From NCBI GenBank assembly GCA_958009055.1, contig OY253649.1, positions 62,001 through 126,000 of the forward strand: 64,000 nucleotides of DNA, in the 5' to 3' direction. Origin of the DNA: Choricystis sp. odSpoLacu1. Taxonomy: Eukaryota > Chlorophyta > Trebouxiophyceae. Position 1 is the stretch's first letter; every line of letters starts with the position of its first letter. The position numbers and the translations under genes were made by a program. Below, piece by piece: positions 40,289-50,120 of this stretch. The notes under the pieces were generated by a model. The model did no database searches and was not told the DNA's origin. It saw only the letters and a program-made list of their open reading frames with translations.

Positions 40289-41441
40289 TCACAAGGCCGC
40301 CGCCAGCCTCGCCGCCACCGCGTCCAGGAAGGCGTCATCCCCGGCCAACGCCAGCAGGGCGCGCCGCACCGAGTCACGGGAGGCGGCGGGGGGTGCGGTG
40401 GCAGGAGGGGGAGGGGGGGCCGCGCCGCCACCACCCTGCAGCAGCGCGGTCAACGCAGCGCCCTGCCCACCATCCCTCGGGGCCACGGGCGGGGGCGCCG
40501 GCGCGACGGGCGCCCGTGCTGCAGCGGAGGACAGGAGAGACGCCAGGCGGTTGCCGCTCGCTGCCGCTGGCGACGCAGGGGGCGGCGCGGCCGGGGTGGC
40601 GGGGGCAGCAGCCGGACCACCACCACCACCACCACCTCCCAACGGATCGTAGCCCGTGGGCACAGAGGCGGGCGTGTCCCAAAAGTTGTCGCCCTCCTGG
40701 GACGGAGGCGCAGCGGCAGCAGGCGCGGGCGCGGCGGGCGCGGCCGCCGCACCCCCCCCACCCCCCGCCTCCCCACCCGCCGCCAGGGCCTGCAGCTGGG
40801 CCACCACGCCCGCGATGGCGTCCTTGTCGTAAAACCAGACGCCCACCACTTCATCGCGCGCGTTGCGGTAGAGAAGGTAGGGGGAGGCATCCTCAAACTG
40901 GAACACGCCCCGCACGTCCTCTGCATGGTTGACGGTGCCCTTCTTGTTCAGGATGAACAGTTGGTAGACCGGGGTCGTCGACCGGCGCAGCAGGAAGAGG
41001 GAGCCCTCCACGTCTTTGCGGCGCTGTGGGGAGAAGGGAAGGAAAAGCAAAAAAAATGGTTGTTGTGTGTTTGCGCTCTGACGCTGCTCCACACAGCCAC
41101 ATACGCAATCATACTCTACACTCACCCACGACCCGGCCGCCGTGTCGTAGTCGTACAGCGCGACGTGGCCGGGAGACGCCAGGACCTGTGTGGGTTGGGG
41201 GGATGGGGTCGGACACGCAAGTTGGGTGCACACACGCGCGCTCCTGCTGCGCCGATGATGGTGTGCGACCTGCCACCAGTGGGTCCAAGCAGGCGCCACG
41301 CTGCCGCGGGCCGGGATCGGGGGGGGAGGAGCGGTTTTGTTTGGGCACGCATGCCGCCCTCTCTCTCCCTCTCACCTCCTCCACCGCGGGGTCCAGCCGC
41401 TTAAGCACGGCGAAGTTGAGGTCGGCGGCTGACCGCGCCAT
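40289..41441 (-). CDS. DCP1: mRNA-decapping protein DCP1
   Basis: Exons 41376-41441, 41126-41185 and 40289-41023 give 286 residues. DCP1 activates the decapping enzyme DCP2 in cytoplasmic mRNA decay. The N-terminal EVH1 domain (about 1-125) shows the family pattern: MARSAADLNFAVLKRLDP, VALYDYDTAAGSW, RRKDVEGSLFLLRR, YQLFILNKKG and FQFEDASPYLLYRN. A low-complexity Ala/Pro/Gly linker follows, with FWDTP as a possible short binding motif. The C-terminal helix (RDSVRRALLALAGDDAFLDA) fits the DCP1 trimerisation domain. It is divergent from RPA3 with 138 bases between the start codons. Confidence 0.93.
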
Positions 41442-41579
41442 GCTGGCTCGTGTGTGAGAGGCTGTGGGAGGCGATAGAAATGAACGACAACGGAGTGAGT
41501 TTTTTCGTTTTCGCTCGCCCGTCGCACTCTTCCAAACTCGAAAAACACTCCCCTCTCTCTCGCTCTCCCAAACCATTCA
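41442..41579. promoter_or_regulatory. DCP1/RPA3 bidirectional promoter
   Basis: The 138 bases between divergent ATGs must hold both promoters and 5' UTRs. The tract is AT-richer than its surroundings, with TTTTTTCGTTTTCGC and CTCTCTCTCG runs; no TATA box was recognised. Confidence 0.6.
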
Positions 41580-42136
41580 ATGGACGTCTCCCACGCCACC
41601 CCCCGCGTCAACGCGGGCATGCTGTCCAGCCTGGTGGGGCGCAAAGTGCTGCTCGTCGGGCGGGTGAGTGTGGGAGGAGAGAGCGCGCGGCCGTTCTCAT
41701 TGCATCGCGCGCGCTGGCGCTCCCACCGCGCCCTCTCACACCTCTCCTCCCCCCCCACACACCACACCAGATCCAAAACGTGGTCAACGACGTTGCCACC
41801 CTGGCCGCCTCCGACGGGGGCGCCGTCTCCGTCAAGCTGGACGTGTCCCGCGGTTTCGCCCTCGACGCGCCCGTCGCCGAGTTTGAGGCCGTCGTCCGCG
41901 GCCCCGCCGAGGTGGAGGAGACGGGGCGGGCCATGTTCAGCCAGGACTTTGGTGAGAGGAGAGAGGGAGGGCGGGTGTCCGAGGCTCTCGCGCGCGCGCG
42001 ATTTGCACGCTCTGCCCTCTTTCAACCACCCGACCGACCCACCCACCCACCCTCACCCCTTCCTCCCGCAGACATGGACGCCTACAACGAGCTCGTCACC
42101 AAGGCGGCCACCACGTACAAAGGCATCTTTGTGTGA
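41580..42136 (+). CDS. RPA3: Replication protein A 14-kDa subunit (RPA3)
   Basis: Exons 41580-41663, 41771-41951 and 42072-42136 give 109 residues, the usual length. A single OB fold is seen: PRVNAGMLSSLVGRKVLLVG, then a beta-rich core, FEAVVRGPAEVEE, and the C-terminal helix DMDAYNELVTKA that packs into the RPA trimer core. It would form the heterotrimer with RPA1. It is convergent with Notchless, 142 bases apart. Confidence 0.93.
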
Positions 42137-42245
42137 GAGGGAGAAGGAGAGTTTTTTTTACTTTCTTCATTTTTTTGCTTTCCTCCTTGCCTCGTCCCAT
42201 CTCTCCCTCACGAAAACGAAATGCAAAAACAACAAAGCGCAGTGT

Positions 42246-42250
42246 TTACA
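42246..42250 (-). terminator. TGTAA poly(A) signal of NLE1
   Basis: TGTAA on the minus strand, about 30 bases after the Notchless stop codon. Confidence 0.55.
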
Positions 42251-42278
42251 CAAAAAACAAAACATCTCTCTCTTTTCT

Positions 42279-44111
42279 CTAAGACTTCCAAATCCGCACC
42301 ACTCTGTCCTTGCCCCCGCTCGCGACGCTCCCGCCGGCGGGCGCCCAGTCGAGAGCGTACACTTCATCCGCATGCCCGGGCAGCTCCACCACCAGTTTAC
42401 CCGTCGCCGCATCCCACACTTTAATGGTGGAGTCTTTGGAGGCGGAGGCCAGGAGGCGGGAGTCTGCAGACCACGCGACGCGGTAGACAGCGCCAACGTG
42501 CCCAAGCAGCTTGGCCCTGAACGCCCCGCTCACTCCATCCCACAGCCGCACACTCTTGTCAAAGGAGGCGGTGGCCAGCGTCGCACCATCGGGGGAGAAG
42601 GCCAGGTGGGCGACGGGGGCGGCGTGCCCCGTGAGGCGGGCGGACGGGGACGAGGAGGCGGTGGGGCGCCACAGGGCGACGGTGAAGTCGTCAGAGGCGG
42701 AGGCCAGGGTCTCGGGGCGGGATTTCGTGGTGGCGGCGTAGCTGTGATGTGAGAGGGGGTGGGTGCGTGTGTGTGTGTGCTCCCGCTCTGATCGCTCCCT
42801 CTCACCTCCCCTTTCCACCACCACCACCACCCCACTCACCGTTCCGCCGCTCGCGCCCGCACCGCCTCGGAGCTGGCCCCCTCCCCCGCCCCGACTCCCC
42901 TCTCATCAAACGCGCCCGCACGCAGCGCGGCGTCTGTTGACAAAGCGAGTGAGTTCACCCAGTGGCCGTGCCCCTGCAGCCGCGTGATCAGAGTCGCGGC
43001 CCCCCCATCCCACACGTTGATGGTGCCGTCCCGGGAGGCGGAGTAGAGGCGGCCCTCTCCACCCCAGGCGACAGCGGTGACTGCCAGGCGGTGTGACGCA
43101 AGAGTGGCGACACACTTTTTACTCGTGGTCGCGCTCCACAGGCGCACCGTCCCGTCCTTGGCCCCCGTCGCCAGGCGCCCGCCAGGCATCGCGTGGGCAG
43201 GTTCCCACACGGCGCAGGTGACGATCTTTGTGTGGCCGCGCAGGGCGCCACCGGGCTCCGCTGTGCGCCCGCCCGGCGCAATCCGCCACAACCGCACCGC
43301 AGCGTCGGCGCCGCCCGACGCCAGTAGGCTGCCACACGGCGACCACGCAACCGTCATCACCCACCCGGTGTGCCCGGTCAGGGTTGCGGCGGGCGTGTGC
43401 AGGGTGAGGCCCCACAAGCGCACCGTGGCGTCGCCGCCGCCCGTGGCTAGAGCGGTGCCGTCAGGCGAAAACGCGGCCGTCAACACAGAGTCGGTGTGGC
43501 CTGGCATGGAGGCAGCGCAGCGAGCCACGGGGCGAACTCGGAACGTGGCTTGAGGGCGCGCGACGATGGTGATAGCGCCCTCGACCGACGCACGAGCATT
43601 CGACAAATGCGCCCCCAACTCCCCCGTCAAAGCTGCGCCCCCCACTGCAAACGCGTAGGGCAGGGCATCGGGCCCGGTGGCGGACTTCAGGCTGTTGACG
43701 AGGGCGGCGAGCTGGGTGGGCGTGACCGACGACGGCACGTCGAGGGGGGGCGCTGCGTGTGTGTGTGGGGGGGGCGGGGTTGTGTGTGCGAGTGAGACCA
43801 TCGAAAGCAGGTGTGTAGACCCGCTCCGCAGAGGTGGGCGAGAGGGCAGGAGGCGCCCGGCGGGGCCCACACGCAGGCGGCCGACGGCTCTAGCCACCGC
43901 CGCCCCATTGTGCCCCCCTCCCTCTCTTCCCCGCACACTCCCCCGCCCCTCACACATTCACACCTAGACTCTCGCCACCATCCTCCACCAAGTCGATGAT
44001 GACGTTGGCCGGCGGCGGCGGCGGCGGCGCCACGCGCCCCCGCTTGGTCGGTCGCGCCGGCGGCCGCGACGTGGTGGTGGCGGCGGCGTCGGCGGCGTCG
44101 GCCGTCGTCAT
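42279..44111 (-). CDS. NLE1: Notchless homologue, 60S ribosome assembly WD40 protein
   Basis: Exons 43964-44111, 42840-43752 and 42279-42741 give 507 residues. Notchless/Rsa4 is the pre-60S factor acted on by the AAA ATPase Midasin (Rea1) in the nucleolus. The NLE domain begins at PLDVPSSVTPTQLAALVNSL and includes LPYAFAVGG. WD40 repeats follow to the C-terminus, for example HTDSVLTAAFSPDGTALATG, HTGWVMTVAWSPCGSLLASG and ETLASASDDFTVALW. It ends in DRVVRIWKS, typical of the last blade. The ATG chosen is the only one that joins in frame to the NLE domain. Confidence 0.93.
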
Positions 44112-44259
44112 GGTTGCTGTGGTGTGTTTTGTGCGGCGTGAAGACTGGAGAGTGTTCACACACAACACACAGGCCACAGAGACGTCGGGAGGAAGAAGCA
44201 AAAACAGGAAAAACGTTTCACAAACAAACAAAAAACGCGCAAAACACTCGCCCTCACTT

Positions 44260-44560
44260 CTAAGCCTTGGCCTCGCCCCGCGTCCCTTTCCGCTTGGCCT
44301 TGCTCGTGGCCCGGGCCGCCCCCCGGGCCGCCCCCGCCGTCGCCCTCACCTTGGCCGCCGTCCTCGCCTCCGCCGCGACGCGCGCCGCGACAGCGGCGCG
44401 ACGGTCGGGTGTGGGGGGGGGTGGCACAGCAGGTGGTGCATCAGCGGGCGCCGAGTTGTCCAGGCTGCAGGCCGCCACGTCGACAGCCAGGGAGGATGGC
44501 GTGTCGGAGGCGGTGGACGCGGAGGAGGAGGAGGAGGAGGGGGCGTCACTGCTCTCGCAG

Positions 44561-44645
<85 letters not shown>

Positions 44646-46205
44646 GGCCGCTCTCCTCACTCTCCTCACCCTCCCCACTCTCGCCCCCACCTCCTCCCCT
44701 CAACACCGCCTCCAGCGCGGCTTCATCCTTCCTCCTGAACCCGGACGCCGCCAGCGCGGTGGCCAGGTCGCCGCCCTCCCCCGCGGCCGTGGCGGCGGCG
44801 GCGGCAACCGCGGCCGCGGTGGCAGCCGCCCCCCCGCCCGCGCCGTCGCCCGCGTCCCGCCTCGCCGCTTTGCGGGCAGACCGCCCTCCGTCTTTTGGGG
44901 CGGGGGCGGCACGTGCACGAGCCGCGTCAAAGGAAGCGAGTGTGTCAGTTGGGTCAAACCCGAGCTTGGACGCAAAAAAGGTGGCCAGCGTGGCCGCATC
45001 ATGCTCAAACAGGTCGCGCGCGGAGGTATGCGTAGCGGCCACCATTTGTGGGAAATCAATCAGCGTCAGCGATGTGCCGTCGGGGGAGAGGAGGAGGTTG
45101 AATTCATTAAAATCGGCATGGACTAATCCACGCGCTGCCAACGCTTCCAACAACCCCGACGCCGACGCCCACAGGGCAGCAGGGTCGGGCACGTCATCCG
45201 GCCTGGCTTTGTGGAGGGGGACGCCGTCGACCGCCGTCATCAGCACGGCGTGGCGGTTGACGGCCAGGAGGGAGGGGACGGGGAAGCCGGCCGCCGACAG
45301 CGCTGCCATGAAGGCCGCCTCCCGCGCGGCCGCGATCCGAGACAGATACAACCACGAATGCGAGGTGCGGGTGCCCACATAGTCGCGCTTGTTGGCGACC
45401 GCGCGGAAGGAGGTGCGGCCGAGGCGGTGCAGTTTGAGTGCGGCGCGGGTGCCGTCGGGGGTCGTCACTTCAAACACGTCCGACTCTTTGCCGACGCCGA
45501 TGGGGCGGCCGACGCCGGCCACGTGGCCGCCGGACGCCAGGGCGCGCAGGGCGAGGTAGTCGTAGCCGAGCGGGGTGAGGCGGTAGCCGTCGTACCTGTG
45601 GGAGAGGGAGGAGAAAGGGTCGTGTTTGTTTTTGTAGTTTTTCCCCCTTACCACACGCCACTCCACGTCCCCTCTTCTCTCTCTCTCCCACTCACTTTGA
45701 GTTGTCGTGGTGCACCAGCTTTGAGCGCAGTAGGGTGCGCAGGCAGCGAACGGAGGAGCCGTGCCTGCGTAAGGAGGAAAAGTAGGATAGAGTCAGAGCC
45801 TTGAAAACCTGGACTCTGCAACAGTCTCACCACCCAGACTCATGCCACCGCCTCCCTCCACCAACCGCCCTCCCACGCGACTCACCTGAGGCCTGCGATA
45901 GCGTCCACCAGGGGGACGGGCACGATTTCGTGCTGTGTGGGTTAGGGGTGGGGGTTGGTCGGTCGGCCTGTTTCTGCGACGGGGAAGCGCATTGCGGAGG
46001 CGCTCTCTCGCCGGCCGCCTCCCCGTCCACCGCCGCCTGGCTGTGCAAACACTGTGCGTGTGTGAACACACGCACGCGAGCAACGCCGTCTCCACACCAC
46101 ACGAAACACACGCGCACTCACGTTCTTCTGCCCCTGCTCCACCGCGGTCAGCGTGCGGAAGTCGTCGCGTGACAGGTGGCGCAGCGCGTTGACGTCCAGC
46201 TTCAT
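44260..46205 (-). CDS. RIOK2: RIO2 atypical protein kinase, 40S maturation
   Basis: Exons 46122-46205, 45886-45932, 45696-45764 and 44260-45595 give 511 residues. RIO2 is an ATPase/kinase of late cytoplasmic pre-40S maturation. The N-terminal winged helix starts MKLDVNALRHLSRDDFRTL and runs to YDGYRLTPLGYDYLALRAL. Kinase motifs are GVGKESDVFEV (ATP loop), LKLHRLGRTSFR (Lys), HADFNEFNLL (catalytic) and LIDFPQM (metal). The C-terminal third is low-complexity: an Ala-rich block, then an Asp tract broken by two Asn, a Ser tract and a Lys/Arg/Ala-rich end. Confidence 0.95.
44561..44643. repeat. GTC/GAC trinucleotide repeat encoding poly-Asp in RIO2
   Basis: About 27 in-frame GAC codons (minus strand) with two GAC-to-AAC changes; unit length three, so length changes keep the frame. 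Confidence 0.95.
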
Positions 46206-46468
46206 GGTGTCAGAGGGGGTGGCAGGTCAGAGAGCCGGCGAGAGAGGGCAAACGGCCGCCGAATTGCTCTCGCTAGCCGTCGCTTGTGAGAAAAACGAAA
46301 AACAAAGTCCGGCTTACAGCCTTTTCCTTTTTTCCGCGTCCCCGCGCAGGGCGCCACACACGTACCCTCTGCACACAGGGAGCGCAGGGTGTTCCCACAG
46401 ACAACGCGCGTGCCCCCCCTCGTCACAGGGCGGGCGAGCGTGTTGCTCCGCGCTTTCTGTCTTGCGCA
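46206..46468. promoter_or_regulatory. Divergent promoter between RIO2 and an unidentified gene
   Basis: 263 bases between opposite start codons, containing an AT-rich patch near 46285-46315. No specific element was recognised. Confidence 0.45.
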
Positions 46469-47835
46469 ATGGACGCCTCACCCACGCAGGTAAGCGCGGC
46501 GCGTCCCCCAACGCACACGCCGCTGCAAGTGTGCGCACTTGCTGCGTCCGTGTGGGGGAACACACTGGGCCCGCGCCGCGTGAGCTCGCAGGGTGGGGGG
46601 GAGGCGCGTTCAAATTAACGGTCGAAAAAAGCCATGGGGCGTCCTCCCGCGCCCCAGGGTGGCGGGATGTCTCACCAGTTTGGGGCTGAGGTAGAGGCCA
46701 ACACCCAAGCAAGCCACCCAACGTGGCCGAAAGTCGGAGCGACTCCAAAACGAGCAGCGGGCGGCGGGAGCTCGCGGACAAAAAAACACGCGTCGCTGCC
46801 TCGTCGCTCACGAAACACCCTCCCTCCCTCCCCCAGACCTGGCGCCTGGCCGCCCACCGCCCTTCAAAAGTGGCCCTGCCCCCCGCCTCCCCGGCCGCCG
46901 CTTCTCCCGACGACTACGTGCTGCCCCACCCCTCTGCGTCGCCGCGCTCCGGCCCCGGCCCCCACTACCCACCCTCGTACGCTGCCTCCCTGCCGCCTCC
47001 GTCGTTGGCCCCCACCACGCCATTGGAAGCTGTGGGAGCAACGGCAGGCGCCCTGGCGGCTGCTTTGATGGGGGCGGCCGCCGCGGCAGCGTCAGTTGCT
47101 CTGGACGTCGGCCGCGCGCGCGCCCCCTCCGCCCTGCACGCCGCCGCCGCCCAGCTGGCCGCCGTGGCGGCCCTGGCCCCCCCGCCCGCCGCCGCGGCGG
47201 CTGTCGTGGCGGGCGGGCGCGCGCTGGTCGCGCCGTCGCCAGCGACCAACGCGCGCGCACTCTCTACTCTCACAGCCGCCGACTCCGCCCGCGTCACGGC
47301 AGCCGTCCTCGCCGCTGGCCTCGCACACGCCCCCCTCCTGGTCAGGCTGGCCCTGCTCGCTTTCCAGGCCGCCGCCCTGGTGTGGGTGTGGCTGCCGCTG
47401 ACGCTGGTGGCGCCGGCCGCCGCGCGCGGCGCCTCCGCCGCCATCGACGCTTCCCTGGCGGCCGCCCTGGCGGTGGCCGCCGGTCGCGCGGTCGAGGGCA
47501 GCGACCTGGCGCCCTGGACGGATGGTGGGCGGGTGGGCGTGCCCCCCGCGGCTGCCTCGTATTGGCGCCCGCCCCCGGGCGCCGGTGTCCGCTCCGGCCT
47601 GCTGCTGCCCGCCCGGGCGGACGCGGTGGCGCGGTCCATGGTGGCGGCCTCGGGGCCAGGACCCAATCCGGTAAGTTGAGGGGTTTTGGGGTGTGGGCGT
47701 GTGTCGGCCGCGGCTTGTGGGGGCCCAGGGGGGGCGCGTCTCAAAACACGCCTCCCCTCCCTTCCCACCAACCCTAAGTTCGACCAAGCCCGGCTCGCGT
47801 CCCACCGCGTGGAGCCCGCTTCGGCGGAGGAGTGA
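46469..47835 (+). CDS. Unidentified Ala-rich protein with predicted membrane segments
   Basis: Exons 46469-46489 (MDASPTQ), 46837-47670 and 47779-47835 give 303 residues. I do not recognise the family. The N-terminus is Pro/Ser-rich; the middle has long Ala-rich hydrophobic stretches and a clear hydrophobic span, PLLVRLALLAFQAAALVWVW. A weakly acidic C-terminus (RVEPASAEE) ends the model. The donor at 47671 (GTAAGT) is strong, and two acceptors are possible. The other, at 47916, joins in the same phase to an exon ending at 48216 (RRASPSQIAQLMDAWWTTG). The 3' end is therefore uncertain or alternatively spliced. Confidence 0.55.
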
Positions 47836-47916
47836 ATGTTTTTGGCGGTGGGGGTTCTGCCTGTTTGATTTTCGATGCTCATCCCTTTTTTGTTTTCCTC
47901 TTTCGCATACACACAG

Positions 47917-48216
47917 CCGCACAACCACCACCACGCCCCCCCCAACCCCTCCTCCACCGCCCCCCCGCCCGCCGCCTGGGCCGCGCCCACGCCTCCCCAC
48001 CGCGCCCCGCCCCCCCTGCGTGCGTCGCCGCCGGCGGGTGGAGCGGCGTCTCGGTCGACCGCGCCGCCTCCAGCGTCGCCGCCGCCGCCCTACCCCGGGC
48101 GCCGCCGGTCCCCCTCCCCCGTGGAATCGTCGGCGGGGGCGGGAGGCCCGGATGTCAGGCGCGCGTCGCCGTCCCAGATCGCGCAGCTGATGGATGCGTG
48201 GTGGACGACGGGGTGA
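47917..48216 (+). CDS. Possible alternative 3' exon of the gene at 46469
   Basis: Preceded by a good acceptor (TTTCGCATACACACAG) and in phase with the donor at 47671. It encodes a Pro/Ala/Ser-rich 99-residue tail ending SPSQIAQLMDAWWTTG. Codons end mostly in G or C like neighbouring genes. Transcript data would be needed to choose between this and the shorter end. Confidence 0.4.
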   Translation, partial: PHNHHHAPPNPSSTAPPPAAWAAPTPPHRAPPPLRASPPAGGAASRSTAPPPASPPPPYPGRRRSPSPVESSAGAGGPDVRRASPSQIAQLMDAWWTTG

Positions 48217-48445
48217 GAGTTTGGAGATAGAGGGGGGTTGACGGTGTGATAAAACTGTGTTTTTTTATCTTTCATTAGTTCAAAAAACCTCTCCTCTTGT
48301 TAAGGGACAACGCACGAAACACAGAGTACTAAAATCAGGCGGTGGCGGGTGCAAACGGAGACAGTGGGGGTGGTTTGTGGGCGCGGAGCAGAGAAACAAA
48401 ACACACCCACCGATGAAACACCCTGCACGCGCCTGTGTACACACG

Positions 48446-48464
48446 CCCCCCCCCCCCCCCCCCC
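48446..48464. repeat. Poly-C tract (19 bases)
   Basis: Uninterrupted C-run upstream of the transporter start codon; such runs are prone to length error. Confidence 0.95.
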
Positions 48465-48499
48465 TACCAAACCACACACACACCTCCTCTCCCCAGTGC

Positions 48500-50041
48500 A
48501 TGCGGCGCTGGGCGGCCGCCCGCGTGCGTGCGCCGAGTGTCCAAAACCGACGCGCAATGCCCGCCCCCCGCCGCCGTCCACCCGCCCCGTCCGCCGCGCC
48601 CGGCGATGTGGAGACTGAGAGCGTGAAGAATGAGGTGCGTGACAAACGTAGTGCACGCTCAACCGGCGTCGCACCACCGTCGTCGTTACCAGGCAACGCG
48701 CTCGCCACAGCCCTCCTCTCCCGCGTCGGCCTCGCCGGCGTCCTCCCCCCCGCCGAACTCGCCGCCGTGGCAGGCGTCTACTTTGTGCAAGGCATGCTGG
48801 GCCTGTCCCGCCTGGCGGTGACGTACCTGCTCAAAGACGAGTTTGGACTGACGCCCGCGGAGACAGCGGCCCTCACAGCTGCCTCCTTTGCGCCCTGGTC
48901 CCTCAAACCCGTCTGGGGCCTCCTCACCGACACCGTCCCCCTGGCCGGCTACCGCCGCAAATCCTACCTCGTCCTGTGCGGCGTGGCGGGGGCGGCCGCA
49001 TGGGCAGCGATGGCCAACCCTGTGCTCGTGTCGTCGCCGCGGTCTGCGCTCGCGGCCACCCTGGTTGCGGCCGCCGCCACCGCCTGTGCCGACGTGGTGG
49101 TTGACTCCTTGGTGGTCGAACGATCCCGGGACTCCCCCCCGGGCGCCGACGGCGCCCTGCAGTCGGTGTGCTGGGCGTCCGCTGCGGTGGGCGGGATCAT
49201 GAGTGCCTACTCGTCAGGCGCGGCCGTGGCAGCCCTCGGCCCCCGCCCCGTGTTTGCGGCCACGGCGTGCGTGCCGTTGCTGTTGATCCCGGCTGCGTTG
49301 GCCGTGGCTGAGCAGAGGTGTGATGGTGCGGGCAGCAGTGGCGCCCTCGACCGCGCGCGCGCCGCGACGCGCGCCCTGCTCTCTGCCGCCTCCTCCCGCT
49401 CCGTTCTCCTCCCCGCCCTCTTTGTGTTTGCGTGGCTGGCGACGCCCTCCCCCGACAGTGCCCTGTTTTACTACTACACGGATGCGCTGCACCTGGGCCC
49501 CGAGTTCATGGGGCGCGTGCGGTTGGCGGGAGCCGCTGCCTCCCTCGCGGGGGTCGGCCTCTACAACACCTACCTCAAAAAGCTGCCCCTCCGCCCCGTG
49601 TTTGCGGGGGCCGCCATCATAGGGGCCGCCCTAGCCTCCACCCAGCTGCTGCTGGTGACGGGGGCGTCAAGGAATTTGGGCATTCCGGACGGCGCATTTG
49701 TGTTGGCAGACGCTGCAGTCCTGGCCGCCCTGGGTCAAGCCGCCTTCATGCCGGTGCTGGTGCTGGCGGCCAGACTGTGCCCGGCGGGGGTGGAGGCGTC
49801 GTTGTACGCGCTTCTGATGAGTGTGTTGAATGCCGGTGGTGCCGTGGGCGCGGCCGCGGGCGGCGCGCTCACGTCAGCGCTGCACGTGGGGGAGGGCGGC
49901 GACTGGACGGCCCTGCCCACCCTGGTGGGGACGTGTGTGGCGCTGTCGCTGGTGCCGCTGGTGCTGCTGCCGTTGGTGCCGGATGGCAAGGGGGGGGAGG
50001 AGGAGGAGGGTGCGGACGCGGCGGAAGTGAAAAAAGAGTAG
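48500..50041 (+). CDS. Folate-biopterin transporter family protein (BT1/FBT), probably plastid envelope
   Basis: Single-exon model of 513 residues from the ATG at 48500. The first 60 residues are Arg/Ala/Pro-rich, consistent with a plastid transit peptide, as in the Arabidopsis FBT that carries folate across the envelope. Family signatures are SLKPVWGLLTDTVPLAGYRR, ACADVVVDSLVVERSR and LQSVCWASAAVGG. About 12 hydrophobic segments span the rest, and the C-terminus is acidic (GGEEEEGADAAEVKKE). A 60-base in-frame stretch at about 48632-48691 has GT and AG ends but is short for an intron here, so it is kept as coding. The substrate is inferred from the family only. Confidence 0.88.
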   Translation: MRRWAAARVRAPSVQNRRAMPAPRRRPPAPSAAPGDVETESVKNEVRDKRSARSTGVAPPSSLPGNALATALLSRVGLAGVLPPAELAAVAGVYFVQGMLGLSRLAVTYLLKDEFGLTPAETAALTAASFAPWSLKPVWGLLTDTVPLAGYRRKSYLVLCGVAGAAAWAAMANPVLVSSPRSALAATLVAAAATACADVVVDSLVVERSRDSPPGADGALQSVCWASAAVGGIMSAYSSGAAVAALGPRPVFAATACVPLLLIPAALAVAEQRCDGAGSSGALDRARAATRALLSAASSRSVLLPALFVFAWLATPSPDSALFYYYTDALHLGPEFMGRVRLAGAAASLAGVGLYNTYLKKLPLRPVFAGAAIIGAALASTQLLLVTGASRNLGIPDGAFVLADAAVLAALGQAAFMPVLVLAARLCPAGVEASLYALLMSVLNAGGAVGAAAGGALTSALHVGEGGDWTALPTLVGTCVALSLVPLVLLPLVPDGKGGEEEEGADAAEVKKE

Positions 50042-50120
50042 GAGCTGTAGACACACGTGAGAGAGAGACACACACTTTGTTCGCCTGTTCGTCAAAACAG
50101 CAAAACACGCATTGACTTCA

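Noticed and set aside
44267..45382. Ser/Ala-rich plus-strand frame opposite RIO2
   Set aside because: It is the reverse of the RIO2 poly-Asp and Ala codons; RIO2 motifs are clear on the other strand.
48632..48691. 60-base intron in the folate-biopterin transporter
   Set aside because: It has GT and AG ends, but it is shorter than the other introns here, lacks a pyrimidine tract and stays in frame.
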